Notes: generated by a model from the sequence alone, not told the origin. 56,276 nucleotides of DNA from Paraburkholderia heleia NBRC 101817 (GCF_000739775.1 NZ_BBJH01000054.1:1-56276); one strand, 5' to 3'; positions 8,860 to 18,146 are shown, numbered from the stretch's first letter. Numbers and translations are program-made.

Positions 8860-9378
8860 ATGGACATCCGTGACGAGCTGATAGAACACGTGCCGCGCCT
8901 GCGACGCTATGCGCGCGCGCTGATCAACAACCGCGAGCTCGCCGACGACCTCGTGCAGGACACGCTCGAACGCGCAATCGCCCGCACGGAGTTGTTTCGT
9001 GCGGGTACCGACCTGCGCGCCTGGCTTTTCACGATCATGCACAACCTGTTCGTGAACCAGGTGCGCAAGTCGGCGGCGCGCGGGGCGCACGTTTCCGTCG
9101 ACGACGACAGCGTGCCCGAAACCGACTACGCCGTGCCCGCCACACAGACGGGCGCACTCGAAGTGCGCGATCTGGACTTCGCGCTGCAGCGCCTGCCCGC
9201 GGAGCAGCGCGAGGTGGTGCTTCTGGTAGGACTGGAGGAGATGAGTTACGCCGATGTCGCGTTGGCGCTCGACATACCGATCGGCACGGTCATGTCGCGT
9301 CTGTCGAGGGGACGTGAGCGCTTGCGGGCGCTCATGGCCGGTTCCGTCCCGCGTGCGAATCTGAAGGTGGTGCGATGA
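8860..9378 (+). CDS. ECF sigma factor (RpoE-like)
   Basis: This 172-residue sigma-70-family protein has only regions 2 and 4. Region 2 is seen as ELADDLVQDTLERAIAR followed by LRAWLFTIMHNLFVNQVRK. Region 4 is seen as LPAEQREVVLLVGLEEMSYADVA, with the recognition helix at IPIGTVMSRLSRGRERL. It should redirect RNA polymerase to a small regulon in response to an envelope or stress signal. CCAGGATGAAAC precedes the ATG. The stop overlaps the following anti-sigma gene by four bases (ATGA), the usual sign of coupled expression. The signal and target promoters are unknown. Confidence 0.92.
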   Translation: MDIRDELIEHVPRLRRYARALINNRELADDLVQDTLERAIARTELFRAGTDLRAWLFTIMHNLFVNQVRKSAARGAHVSVDDDSVPETDYAVPATQTGALEVRDLDFALQRLPAEQREVVLLVGLEEMSYADVALALDIPIGTVMSRLSRGRERLRALMAGSVPRANLKVVR

Positions 9379-10220
9379 GCGACGAACAAAATCCAGTCAC
9401 GCAAGACGAGATCCACGCTTACGTGGACGGCACGCTTTCCGAGGCGCGCCGCGCCGACGTGGAACGCGAGCTCGAGCGCAACCCGGAGCTCGCCGCGCGC
9501 GCGAGCGACTTCTTCGCGCTCAACAACCTGCTGCACGAACGTTACGACCGCGTGCTCAACGAGCCGCTGCCCGCGCGGCTGCGCATGGCCGACCCTGGGC
9601 CCCGGACGCAAACGGTGCGAAACGCGCGCGCGGCGGCGAACTGGCCGCGTTTCGCGGGCCTCGCGGCGGCGCTGGTGCTGGGCGTGGGAATCGGGTGGGG
9701 CATGCACTACGGCATGAGCGCCACGGGCGGCCCCGCAGGCGCGGCTGGCGGCGGCGAACTGCGCGCGGTGAGCGCGGACAGTTCCATGCGCTTCGCGCAG
9801 CAAGCGGCGCTCGCGCATGTGGTCTACATGCCAACGGTGGCGCGGCCCGACACGATGGACGACAGCGGGGAGCAGGACTTCGTCAGGTGGCTCGCCAACC
9901 GGCTCGGCACCAACGTGCGCGCGCCGATGCTTTCGAAGAGCGGCTTCGAGCTTTCGGGCGGACGCCTGTTGCCGGCCGACGACGGCGGCCAGGTCGCCCA
10001 GTTCATGTATCACAACGCGCGCGGCGAGCGCGTGACGCTGTGTATCTCGCACCGCAAGACGAGCGCCAGCACGACCGCGTTCAAGCTTTATCAGGATGGG
10101 CCTGTGAATGTGTTTTATTGGGTGGATGGCGACTTCGGTTATGCGCTTTCGGGTGGGATCGATCGCAAGGCGCTGCTGCAGCTTGCGCATGATGTTTATG
10201 CGCAGCTGACGCCGCGGTGA
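9375..10220 (+). CDS. Membrane anti-sigma factor
   Basis: The 281-residue product has an N-terminal cytoplasmic helical domain (DEIHAYVDGTLSEARRADVE), a membrane span at about residues 93-110, and a periplasmic C-terminal domain. This is the layout of proteins that hold an ECF sigma factor at the inner membrane until a signal releases it. It overlaps the sigma gene by four bases, so the two are almost certainly a pair. It lacks a zinc-binding HxxxCxxC motif, so redox control through such a site is unlikely. The periplasmic part resembles that of the protein at 8061-8804. Confidence 0.85.
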   Translation: MSDEQNPVTQDEIHAYVDGTLSEARRADVERELERNPELAARASDFFALNNLLHERYDRVLNEPLPARLRMADPGPRTQTVRNARAAANWPRFAGLAAALVLGVGIGWGMHYGMSATGGPAGAAGGGELRAVSADSSMRFAQQAALAHVVYMPTVARPDTMDDSGEQDFVRWLANRLGTNVRAPMLSKSGFELSGGRLLPADDGGQVAQFMYHNARGERVTLCISHRKTSASTTAFKLYQDGPVNVFYWVDGDFGYALSGGIDRKALLQLAHDVYAQLTPR

Positions 10221-10328
10221 GGGTTGGTTTTCTGGTTGCCAAAGCGGCCATGTCCGCCAGGAACCGAGAATCAACCCTCGAGCACACGCCGCACGTGGAA
10301 GCACTCCACCCAACGCGTGCAGCGCCCG

Positions 10329-12185
10329 TCACCTGAGCTTCACCGCAACGAAGCTACGCGCATTGTTGCGCTGAATCAGCAGCGACATGCTCTTCGTCGC
10401 CTTTGCCTCGAGCGCGACCGCTTCCTCCTGCGATTCGACCAGCGTGTCGTCGAGCGACAGTACGACATCGCCAGCCCGCACGCCCGCGCTTGCAGCGGGT
10501 CCCGTCGAGGCTTCCACCATCAAACCGAGCGGCAGTCCGGTCGAGCGCTTTTCCTCGGCGCTCAGCGCGTGTGCAATCAGACCGAGGCGGTCGGCGGCAT
10601 GGCGCGGGGCCGGTGCTGCCGTTGCGGCGGGCTGCGCGCCCGGGTCCGTCATCACCGTTTTGACGGCGTGCACGTCGGACGATGGCGCCTTGCCCACTGC
10701 CTCCGTAACGGCGGGCGCGACTGGCGCATCGGTCTTTTCTGCCGCCTGCGCGGCTGCGGTTGCCTGTGCTGCGGTCGGTCCTGCCGCTCCAACTGCTCCA
10801 GCTGCTCCGGCTGCTCCGGCTGCTCCGGCTGCTCCGGCTGCTCCAGCTGCTCCAGTAGCCGCCGCAGGCGCATCCGCCGCCTTTGGATCGAACGCCGTGT
10901 TCGAGAAGCCGGCCACCGCGGGCTGGCGGTTGCGGATCACCTTGAGCGAAGCCGGCGTGGCGGGCGGCACGGCAGCGAGCGCGGCGGCGAGCGTCGCGGC
11001 CCGGTCGACGGGTTGGGTGCCGACCTGCACGATCACGTCGCCGGTCCGGATGCCCGCTTTGCCGATCGGCGAGGCGGGATCGACGGCGTCGACGAGCGCG
11101 CCGCCGGCATGCGGCAAGCCGAGCGCTGCCGCGAGCCCGGGGCTCACGTCTTCGACCTGCATGCCGAAGGCGCGGATGGTGCCGCCATTGCCCGAGTTTG
11201 TTGCGCTCGAGGCGTTGGCGCTGGCGGCGGGCGCCGCCTTGCGCGCCTGCAACTGGGCACGGAACTGGTTGGCGGCGTCGATCGGAATCGCGAAGGTCAG
11301 GCCCTGGTAGCGGCCGCCGTCCGCGTAAATCTGCACGTCGATGCCGATGACCTCACCCGCGCGATTGAAGATCGGGCCGCCGGAGTTGTCCGGGTTGACC
11401 GCCACGTCGGTCTGGAGGAACGGAAACGCCTTGCCGTCGGGCAGTGTGCGCGAGGTCGCGCTGAGGATGCCCGTCGTCACGGTGTTCTGGTAGCTGTCCG
11501 GCGACCCGATCGACAGCACCGGTTCGCCGGCGTGGACCTTCGCCTTCTCGGCGAGTTTCACGAACGGCAGATCGTGAGCGTCGATCTGCAGCACGGCAAC
11601 GTCGCTTTGCGGGTCGACGGCGACGACCTCCGCTTTGAACTCGCGCTTGTCCGTGAGCCGCACGGTCACCTGCTCGGCGTTGTCGACGATGTGCGCCGTG
11701 GTGAGCACGACGCCATCGGGGCTGACGATGAATCCGGAGCCCGCGCCCGTCATCACGCGCGGTCCGCCGGCCTCGGCTTCGGACGCCGGCTTCGGCGCGC
11801 GCCTGAAGAATGCGAAGAAAGGATCGTCGGTGTCGATGGCCTCCTGCTCGGGCGGCGCGGACGGGTCGTCGGCGCTGCGCGCGATCACGTGCACGACGGC
11901 GGGGCCATAGCGCTCGGCGAGCGAGAAGAAGTCGGGTGTGGCCATGGCCGCCGGAGCGGATGCCTCGGCGGTGGTCTTCGGCGAAGCTGCGGCTTTGTCG
12001 CCAGCCGCCCTGTCGCTGGCGGCCTTGTCGGCGGCGGCTTTGTTGGCGGGCGGCTTGCTGGCTGGCGGTCTGGTGGCGGCGGGAGGCGGCGTTGCGGCAT
12101 TCGCCTCGTAACAGAAAGCGCTGGCAAGCGCGAAGGCAAGCGCCGCCGCAGGGCGCGAAGTGCGGGCGAAATTCAGGCGGAGCAC
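10329..12185 (-). CDS. HtrA/DegP-type periplasmic serine protease with two PDZ domains
   Basis: The product is an HtrA-family protease with catalytic His165 (LTTAHIV), Asp195 (QSDVAVLQID) and Ser268 (NPDNSGGPIFN), followed by a PDZ domain, an Ala/Gly-rich linker and a second PDZ domain at the C-terminus. The family degrades or refolds damaged envelope proteins. I chose the GTG at 12185 because GGGAGG lies six bases upstream and the product then opens with a clean signal peptide (RPAAALAFALASAFCYEANA). An ATG at 12206 would place that ribosome site inside the gene. The loop before Ser reads PDNSGG rather than the common PGNSGG. The linker is encoded by a 9-base tandem repeat. Confidence 0.88.
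   Translation of the reverse strand: MLRLNFARTSRPAAALAFALASAFCYEANAATPPPAATRPPASKPPANKAAADKAASDRAAGDKAAASPKTTAEASAPAAMATPDFFSLAERYGPAVVHVIARSADDPSAPPEQEAIDTDDPFFAFFRRAPKPASEAEAGGPRVMTGAGSGFIVSPDGVVLTTAHIVDNAEQVTVRLTDKREFKAEVVAVDPQSDVAVLQIDAHDLPFVKLAEKAKVHAGEPVLSIGSPDSYQNTVTTGILSATSRTLPDGKAFPFLQTDVAVNPDNSGGPIFNRAGEVIGIDVQIYADGGRYQGLTFAIPIDAANQFRAQLQARKAAPAASANASSATNSGNGGTIRAFGMQVEDVSPGLAAALGLPHAGGALVDAVDPASPIGKAGIRTGDVIVQVGTQPVDRAATLAAALAAVPPATPASLKVIRNRQPAVAGFSNTAFDPKAADAPAAATGAAGAAGAAGAAGAAGAAGAVGAAGPTAAQATAAAQAAEKTDAPVAPAVTEAVGKAPSSDVHAVKTVMTDPGAQPAATAAPAPRHAADRLGLIAHALSAEEKRSTGLPLGLMVEASTGPAASAGVRAGDVVLSLDDTLVESQEEAVALEAKATKSMSLLIQRNNARSFVAVKLR
10783..10854. repeat. Eight 9-base tandem units encoding Gly-Ala-Ala repeats in the HtrA linker
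   Basis: On the + strand the unit is GCTGCTCCG or GCTGCTCCA with slight variants at the left edge. On the coding strand each unit gives Gly-Ala-Ala, producing a flexible linker between the two PDZ domains. A unit gained or lost keeps the frame, so the linker length may vary between strains. Confidence 0.9.
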
Positions 12186-12409
12186 AGCACACCTCCCAGT
12201 GGTCATCGTGCTGGCGGGCGGCACACGAACGCGGATAGCAAACGAATGCCGACGACCATAGTGTAGTCACGCCACAAGACAATTGGGGGGCAGGGTTTGT
12301 CCTGTAGCGCACGTAAATGCGCGTGCAGGCGTCACGGTGCATGCGCGGCGCATCGAAGATGACGCCTTGCAGAGGCTGCGTCTGGCGAGGACGCTCAGGG
12401 AAGGCAGGG

Positions 12410-12456
12410 GCGCCGAAAAGGCGCGCAAGATGCCCCGCTCGTCGCGAGCGGGGCAT
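12410..12456 (-). terminator. Two stacked hairpins after the DUF4148 gene
   Basis: A perfect stem with 12-base arms (12430-12441 and 12445-12456, loop TCG, core GCCCCGCTCG) is followed by a GCGCC/GGCGC stem (12410-12414 and 12420-12424). They lie in the 313-base gap between the DUF4148 gene and the protease. There is no long T run, so they may act as a terminator or as a 3'-end stabiliser. I saw nothing else in the gap. Confidence 0.6.
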
Positions 12457-12498
12457 TCGGCTGTGGCGGGGGCGGCTAGTGGAATCTCGCGATCGCTT

Positions 12499-12831
12499 TC
12501 AGCTACCCGAATACAGGTTGCAGAAGCTCACCGGACCGACACACGTTGTGTGCGGCGCGCCAGCGTCGCTCGTGCCCGGCATGGGCGCGCCCATGCCGCT
12601 CGGTTGCTGCTGCTGTTGATGCTGTGCCTTTGCACGCGCGACTTGCTGCGCGAAGACAGGGCTCACGTCTGGATACGAGCTATCGGTCACGAATTGCGAG
12701 CCGTTGGCCTGCGCTTCGATCAACTGTTCGCGCACCTGGGCGCGCGTGAGTCCCTGCGCGGATGCGGTGGATACGGCGCCGATGCAGGCCGTCACGACGA
12801 GCAAGGCGAAAAGCGGGCGGCGGATGATCAT
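12499..12831 (-). CDS. DUF4148-type small exported protein
   Basis: The 110-residue product has a signal peptide (RRPLFALLVVTACIGAVSTASAQG) followed by LTRAQVREQLIEAQANG and a YPDV motif, the signature of DUF4148 proteins that are numerous in Burkholderia genomes and have no established function. The tail is Gln-rich (AQHQQQQQPSGMG) and ends with two cysteines that could form a disulfide. The ATG at 12831 has CAGGAG six bases upstream, which is preferred to a TTG at 12855. It is probably periplasmic and monocistronic. Confidence 0.8.
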   Translation of the reverse strand: MIIRRPLFALLVVTACIGAVSTASAQGLTRAQVREQLIEAQANGSQFVTDSSYPDVSPVFAQQVARAKAQHQQQQQPSGMGAPMPGTSDAGAPHTTCVGPVSFCNLYSGS

Positions 12832-12961
12832 TTCGAACTCCTGAAGAAATAGCATGGTTCGGCGACCGCCTGGAGCACGGTCGCATCAACGGAGACTGCA
12901 ATGGGTATACCGCCGAAGGTGGGCTGCTATTCCCGTGAAGTTGTCGCAGCGGGATGTTTTT

Positions 12962-13531
12962 CTACGTGAGCTGCACCTGGAGCCAATGCGGCAGGCCTGC
13001 GCCGATCAGGCTGACGCCGACGAGCGCGAGCGCGCCTGCAACGAGAAGAACGAGCGGACTGACCCGCGTTCTGAGCAGCACGCAAAGCGACACGACGGCA
13101 ATGGCTTTCGCGGGAAGGCCGCCGTTGAGCGACTTGAGCAGTACCCAGCCCGCCGCGAGCATCATGCCGGCCGCGATGGGGCGCAGGCCGCGCTCGAGCG
13201 CCAACTGCCACGCGGCGCCCTGATAACGGCCCCAGACATGCGTGACGCCGTAGATGAGGACAGCGGTAGGCAGCAAGAGCGCGGCGGTCGCCACGAGCGC
13301 GCCCCAGAAGCCGGCAACCTGCCAGCCGATCAACGTGACGAGCAGCGAGCCCGGACCCGGGGCCATGCGCGAGATCGCGAAGTCGGCGGCGAATTGCGAA
13401 TGCGTCATCCACGGGTGCACTTCGACGACCTGGCGCTGAATCTCGGCGACGATCGCCTGGCCGCCGCCGATCGTCACGAGCGAAAGTGGCGCGAAAATGG
13501 CGGCTAGCTGACCGAGCAGGCGTGAGTTCAT
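12962..13531 (-). CDS. Short-chain chromate transporter, second half
   Basis: This 189-residue hydrophobic protein begins LGQLAAIFAPLSLVTIGGGQ and has the MAPGPGSLL motif of CHR-family chromate transporters. It matches one half of the double-length ChrA. It overlaps the upstream partner by four bases (ATGA), so the two should be translated together and form a heterodimeric pump in the inner membrane. The family exports chromate; actual substrate here is inferred only. An in-frame extension upstream would run into the partner gene and is rejected. Confidence 0.85.
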   Translation of the reverse strand: MNSRLLGQLAAIFAPLSLVTIGGGQAIVAEIQRQVVEVHPWMTHSQFAADFAISRMAPGPGSLLVTLIGWQVAGFWGALVATAALLLPTAVLIYGVTHVWGRYQGAAWQLALERGLRPIAAGMMLAAGWVLLKSLNGGLPAKAIAVVSLCVLLRTRVSPLVLLVAGALALVGVSLIGAGLPHWLQVQLT

Positions 13532-14142
13532 CGCGCACCCCGGCGGATCGCCACGTATTCGCAGAGCACGCTCACGGCGCCGCCTGCCACGACCACCCAC
13601 ACGAGCGACAAACGCAGAATGCCGATCGCAAGAAATGTCGCTGCCATGAGCAGCAGCGGCAGCGCCTGCCGCCGCACGCGCCGCGCGGTGACGACGCCCA
13701 TCGACAGCGACAGTCCCGTGGCCGCCGCGGCGGCGCCAGCGATCAGAATCTGCGTGAGCGGGTGGAAGATGAGCGCGCCAACCACGCTGCCGATCACGAC
13801 GATCAGGCACGCGGGCGGCACGACGATGCCCGTCACGGCCACGGCGGCGCCACGCCAGCCCAGCAGCCGGTGCCCGATCCAGATCGCCATGTTTTTCACG
13901 TTGATGCCGGGCAGCGCCTGCGAGATTGCGAGGCCGTTGAGAAAGTCCTCTTCGCTGATCCAGTTGCGGTCCTGGACGAATTCGCGCAACAGCCAGCCGC
14001 TCAAGCCGCCTCCAAAGCTTGTCATGCCGATGCGGCTGAAGATCAGAAAGAGCCCGAACAGCGTGGGGCGCGGCGATGCGTTTGGCGTGGAAGCAGTCAC
14101 GGGGATGACGGGAAGCGGGTAAATGCCGAACAGTTCGGCCAT
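13528..14142 (-). CDS. Short-chain chromate transporter, first half
   Basis: The 204-residue protein has the CHR-family features LFLIFSRIGMTSFGGGLSGWL, an acidic-aromatic loop (REFVQDRNWISEEDFLNGLA) and QALPGINVKNMAIWIG, followed by several membrane spans. It is the amino-half equivalent of full ChrA and is paired with the gene immediately downstream. The gene starts a two-gene operon that is divergent from the esterase gene across about 270 bases. No ChrB-type regulator is visible nearby. Confidence 0.85.
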   Translation of the reverse strand: MAELFGIYPLPVIPVTASTPNASPRPTLFGLFLIFSRIGMTSFGGGLSGWLLREFVQDRNWISEEDFLNGLAISQALPGINVKNMAIWIGHRLLGWRGAAVAVTGIVVPPACLIVVIGSVVGALIFHPLTQILIAGAAAAATGLSLSMGVVTARRVRRQALPLLLMAATFLAIGILRLSLVWVVVAGGAVSVLCEYVAIRRGAR

Positions 14143-14411
14143 CGTCTCGTGCGGCCTTTCTTTCCGGTTTCAGCGCGATTGAGCCGATCTTTTACCGGTA
14201 TTCGAATGGGCATCGCAGCAATGATTCCCGAAATTATAGCGCCGCGGTCCTTGTGACGCCGCGCGGCTGGCGGCGCGATCACGCAGAATTCAGTGCGAGG
14301 TCCGGGCCGCTATGATGGTCGGACTGTTGCAGCGGTTCGATCGCTGTATTTGCGCTGTCCGCCGTGTGCCGCCTGGCGTGACGTGAACCAAACGCCCTGT
14401 CGCCATTGCTC

Positions 14412-15515
14412 ATGCCCAGGAAAAAGACCAGCGTCTGGCTCAAAGGTCTCGAACTGCTCACCCGCATGAGCGCAACGCGACCGAAGAAAAAGGCCGCGGC
14501 ACGCAAAGCAGCGCCTGCCAAGGCCGCGCCGGTCGCGCGGCCGGCAGCCAAACCCGCGAGGCGCGCCGGCAAGGCGCACGTGGGCCATGTGCAGCCGGCG
14601 GGCACGGCCGGCTGCTGGATCCGCTCCTGGCACTCCGCGCCGCCCAGGGCCGGGCATCTCGTCAACCATCTCGCGTATGCGCTCTATATGCCAGCCGGCG
14701 CGGCCGCGGGCACGGACCTGCCGCTCGTGGTCATGCTGCACGGCTGCAAGCAGACGGCGGAGTCGTTCGCCGCGGGCACTCGGGTTTGCCGGCTGGCGGA
14801 TCGCGCAGGTTTCGCCGTGCTGCTGCCCGAGCAGGCGAAAACGGCGCACGCACAGCGATGCTGGCACTGGCACGGCGATCATGCGCAGTCGGAGGCGCCG
14901 GCGGTCACGTCGCTCGTCGATGCCATCGTGCGCGAGCACGGATTCGACCGTGAGCGCGTGTACCTGGCGGGCATCTCGGCGGGGGCGGGTCTCGCGTCCG
15001 TGCTCGCCATGCGCTATGCGTGGCGCTTCGCGGCCGTGGCCCTGCACTCGGGACCGGTTTTCGGCGCAGCCAGTTCCACGATGAGCGCGATGAGCGTCAT
15101 GCGCCACGGCAGCCGCGAAGACGCGGTGCATCTGGTCGATGCCGCGCTCGACGTCGCCGTCCATCCCGGCATGCCGGCCTTCATCGTGCACGGCGAAATC
15201 GACGCGGTCGTGGCGAAGCGCAACGCCGCGCAACTCGGCATGCAGTTCGCGCGTGTCAACCGGCTGCTCGACGCGCAGGGCGCATTGCGCGTTGGCGAGA
15301 TCCGGACCTATAGCCGCGACGCGGTGGCGTACACCGACTATGTCAGGGCGGGCAGGCTTGCCGTGCGGGTGTGTGTCATTCGCGGGCTCGGACATGCATG
15401 GAGCGGCGGCGATCCGCGCGAAGCGTTTCATTCGGACCGCGGCCCCGACGCGATGGCGATGATGTGGCAGTTCTTCCGGCGGCAGCGCCGAAGTGCGGCA
15501 GGTGAAAGGATGTGA
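14412..15515 (+). CDS. PHB-depolymerase-family esterase
   Basis: The 367-residue protein is an alpha/beta hydrolase of the Esterase_phb family. It shows the oxyanion segment VVMLHGCKQTAESFA, the nucleophile Ser189 in GISAGA, an acidic residue in GEIDAVVAKRN, and the C-terminal histidine in GLGHAWSGG. Residues 1-55 are Lys/Ala/Pro-rich (AARKAAPAKAAPVARPAAK) and resemble phasin or histone-like tails that stick to granules or DNA. No signal peptide is seen, so an intracellular role on polyhydroxybutyrate or a related ester is likely. The ATG at 14412 is preferred to a TTG two codons earlier. It stands alone. Confidence 0.82.
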   Translation: MPRKKTSVWLKGLELLTRMSATRPKKKAAARKAAPAKAAPVARPAAKPARRAGKAHVGHVQPAGTAGCWIRSWHSAPPRAGHLVNHLAYALYMPAGAAAGTDLPLVVMLHGCKQTAESFAAGTRVCRLADRAGFAVLLPEQAKTAHAQRCWHWHGDHAQSEAPAVTSLVDAIVREHGFDRERVYLAGISAGAGLASVLAMRYAWRFAAVALHSGPVFGAASSTMSAMSVMRHGSREDAVHLVDAALDVAVHPGMPAFIVHGEIDAVVAKRNAAQLGMQFARVNRLLDAQGALRVGEIRTYSRDAVAYTDYVRAGRLAVRVCVIRGLGHAWSGGDPREAFHSDRGPDAMAMMWQFFRRQRRSAAGERM

Positions 15516-15673
15516 CCGGTGCGTGAGCCGTCGTTTGCGCGGCGCACGCTCGCCGGTAGCAGCACGCGGGCATACGCGGCGGAAATCGAAGGAATGCTAA
15601 TGGTTCCCTGACCTCGCCATTGAGGCGTATGCTTGCCATCAAACGACGGCATTCAACCCCGATGGAGACATGC

Positions 15674-16927
15674 ATGGCGGCACTTCAAATCGACGACGTC
15701 CCGGGCGCGATCCGGCAGGCCAAGCGCATGTTGCGCGCGCAACTGCCGAACTATCGCGAAGTGTTCGAGGAGGTCGCGCAGGCCATAGGCGAACAAGCGC
15801 GGCACATCGCCCGGCTGCGCGAGGCGGGCGAAGCCGTGATCCCGGAGATCGCGTTTGCCGACATCGCCGCACAGCGCGTGAGCGCCGAGTCGATCGCGCT
15901 CGTGAAGGCGCGTGGCGCCTGTGTGATCCGCCGCGTGTTCGCGCCGGAGCAGGCCGCGCGCTGGGACGCCGAAATTGCCGAATACGTGGCGCGCAACGAT
16001 CTCGACGCGCGCGCCGCCCAACGCGCCGCGCAGCGCAATGCCCTCCCGCCGCAGGCGAGCCGCCCGTTGATTTATGGCGTCTACTGGTCGCGCCCGCAGG
16101 TGCAGGCGCGCGAGTCCGACGAACTGACGGCCGCGCGCGTCTTCCTCAACCGGCTGTGGCGCCACGAGAGCGAGGGGCGCGTGCATTTCGATCCTGACGT
16201 CGTGCCCGCCTACGCCGACCGTCTGCGGCGCCGCCCGCCCGGAACGGCAGCGCCCGGCCTCGCCGCGCATTGCGACGGCGGCGCGGTCGAGCGCTGGGTC
16301 GACGAGAATTTCCGTCAGGTCTATCGCCATGTGTTCTCGGGCGACTGGCGGCGCTACGACCCCTTCGACGGCGCGTACCGCACGCACGCGAGCGAGATTC
16401 CCTCGCGCATCGCCTCTTCGATGTTCCGCACCTTCCAGGGCTGGACCGCGCTCACGCCGCAGGGCCCGGGCGACGGCACGCTGCAGATCGTGCCCATCGC
16501 CAACGCTATGGCGTACGTCCTCTTGCGCGCGCTGCAGGACGACGTGGCCGAGGACGACCTGTGCGGCGCGCAGCCGGGCCGTGGGCTGCCGATCAGCCCC
16601 GAGTGGCACGCGCCGCTGTGCGATGCGCTGATATCGATTCCTCCCATGCAGGCCGGCGACGCCGTGTTCTGGCACTGCGACGTGATTCACTCCGTCGAAG
16701 ACGAGCACCGCGGCAGCGGCTACAGCAACGTGATGTATATTCCGGCCACACCGGGTTGCGCGAAGAACGACGCGTATTTGCAGCGCCAGTTGCCGAGCTT
16801 TCTTGAAGGCCGCAGCCCGCCCGACTTTCCCCCCGAGCATATCGAAGCCGATCTGGCGGATCGGGCGGGCGTGGCCGATCTCACGCCGCTCGGCCGCACG
16901 CAGCTCGGCTTGCCAGGCGTTGCTTAA
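15674..16927 (+). CDS. DUF1479 protein, putative Fe(II)/2-oxoglutarate-type oxygenase
   Basis: The 417-residue protein matches the DUF1479 (YbiU-like) family, which has a cupin-fold oxygenase core. Likely metal ligands are in WHCDVIHSVEDEHRG near residue 340, where an HxD is followed by a histidine. Other recognisable stretches are RGACVIRRVFAPEQAARWDAE and LTPQGPGDGTLQIVPIANAM. The substrate is not known. I chose the ATG at 15674 because TGGAGA lies six bases upstream; an ATG at 15662 would use part of that site as codons. No partner gene is visible. Confidence 0.8.
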   Translation: MAALQIDDVPGAIRQAKRMLRAQLPNYREVFEEVAQAIGEQARHIARLREAGEAVIPEIAFADIAAQRVSAESIALVKARGACVIRRVFAPEQAARWDAEIAEYVARNDLDARAAQRAAQRNALPPQASRPLIYGVYWSRPQVQARESDELTAARVFLNRLWRHESEGRVHFDPDVVPAYADRLRRRPPGTAAPGLAAHCDGGAVERWVDENFRQVYRHVFSGDWRRYDPFDGAYRTHASEIPSRIASSMFRTFQGWTALTPQGPGDGTLQIVPIANAMAYVLLRALQDDVAEDDLCGAQPGRGLPISPEWHAPLCDALISIPPMQAGDAVFWHCDVIHSVEDEHRGSGYSNVMYIPATPGCAKNDAYLQRQLPSFLEGRSPPDFPPEHIEADLADRAGVADLTPLGRTQLGLPGVA

Positions 16928-17020
16928 CATGCGTACATGACCGGCGTGTGTCGGCGCATCGATTCGTGCGCTTGCCTGTAAAAGCACGCGTATGGCATGC
17001 TGTGCGCCGATCAACCGGCC

Positions 17021-18073
17021 ATGACGACCATGGATTTCGCTTCGTCCGTCGCAACGTATGGCGCCGACCTGTCGGGCCTCATTTGCGGTTTTCGCTTCAC
17101 ACCGGGGCAGCCTGGGCAGCCCGTCACGTGCGACGACGTCCTCGAGGCGCTGCGGCATACCCACGAGAGCGGCGAGCCGCAAGCCGCGCGCGACGACACG
17201 TTTTACTGGCTGCATTTCAATCTCGCCCATGCCGCGGCGCAACCGTGGATGCGCGCGCATCTCGACCTGCCCGACGCCTTCTTCGAGATGCTCGTGGAAG
17301 GTTCGCACTCCACGCGTATCGAACACGTGGACAACGGGCTATTCGCCGTGGTCAACGACGTGATGTTCGATTTCGAACTCACGCCCTCGCAGATCGCGAC
17401 GCTCTGGTCGTACACGCACGAGCGCATTCTCGTCACGGCGCGCCTGAAACCGCTGCGCTCCATCGACCGTCTGCGTGGTTACGTGCGCAACGGCGAGACG
17501 TTCCGCTCGCCAGCCGAACTGCTCATCCACCTGATGCGCGACCAGGCCGACCTCATGGTGGAGATCGTGCGGCGCACGAGTGTCGACGTCGATCGCGCCG
17601 AGGACCAGTTTCTCGCCTCGCGCCGCTCGGCGAGCCGCCATGAACTCGCAGCCATGCGGCGCATCCTGGTACGCCTGCAACGCATGCTCGCGCCGGAGCC
17701 CGGTTCGATTTTCCGTCTGCTCGCGCGCCCGCCGCGCTGGCTCCAGACACCCGACATTCAGGACCTGCGCGAGGCGACCGAAGAATTCTCGCTCGTGCTG
17801 GGCGACATGGCCGGACTCGTTGAGCGCATCAAGCTCTTGCAGGAAGAAATTGCCGCGCGGCTCGAAGAGCAGAACAACCGCACGCTTTTCACGCTCACGC
17901 TCGTCACCGTGCTCGCGCTGCCGATCAACATCGTCGCGGGCTTTTTCGGCATGAACGTGGGCGGCATTCCGCTCGCGGAAAACCGCCACGGCTTCTGGCT
18001 CATGGTGGTGGTGGTCGCGACCTTCACGGCGCTGCTGGGCTGGTGGGTATTCCGCCGGCGCGGCGACACCTGA
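17021..18073 (+). CDS. zntB: CorA-family ion transporter, ZntB-like
   Basis: The 350-residue protein has a long cytoplasmic N-terminal domain (DDTFYWLHFNLAHAAAQPWM and DVMFDFELTPSQIATLWSYTHERILVTAR) and two C-terminal membrane spans. The first span ends in the CorA signature GMN (GFFGMNVGGIPL). The ZntB branch transports zinc, probably coupled to protons. The start is uncertain: ATG codons occur at 17021 and 17030 and neither has a strong ribosome site. The gene stands alone between the DUF1479 gene and the cyclase. Confidence 0.85.
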   Translation: MTTMDFASSVATYGADLSGLICGFRFTPGQPGQPVTCDDVLEALRHTHESGEPQAARDDTFYWLHFNLAHAAAQPWMRAHLDLPDAFFEMLVEGSHSTRIEHVDNGLFAVVNDVMFDFELTPSQIATLWSYTHERILVTARLKPLRSIDRLRGYVRNGETFRSPAELLIHLMRDQADLMVEIVRRTSVDVDRAEDQFLASRRSASRHELAAMRRILVRLQRMLAPEPGSIFRLLARPPRWLQTPDIQDLREATEEFSLVLGDMAGLVERIKLLQEEIAARLEEQNNRTLFTLTLVTVLALPINIVAGFFGMNVGGIPLAENRHGFWLMVVVVATFTALLGWWVFRRRGDT

Positions 18074-18146
18074 GACTTGCGGGGCGCCGCCGGACTGTCC
18101 GCGCGCTATATACTAGGCGCTCGGATTTCCTGCTTGAGCGCATGCC

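Noticed and set aside
10224..12266. Long plus-strand frame (680 codons) opposite the HtrA gene
   Set aside because: It is a shadow frame; the minus strand has a full catalytic triad, PDZ domains and signal peptide.
12901..12969. 22-codon frame with GGAGA upstream, near the chromate transporter end
   Set aside because: Too short, overlaps the end of a solid gene on the other strand and has no protein character.
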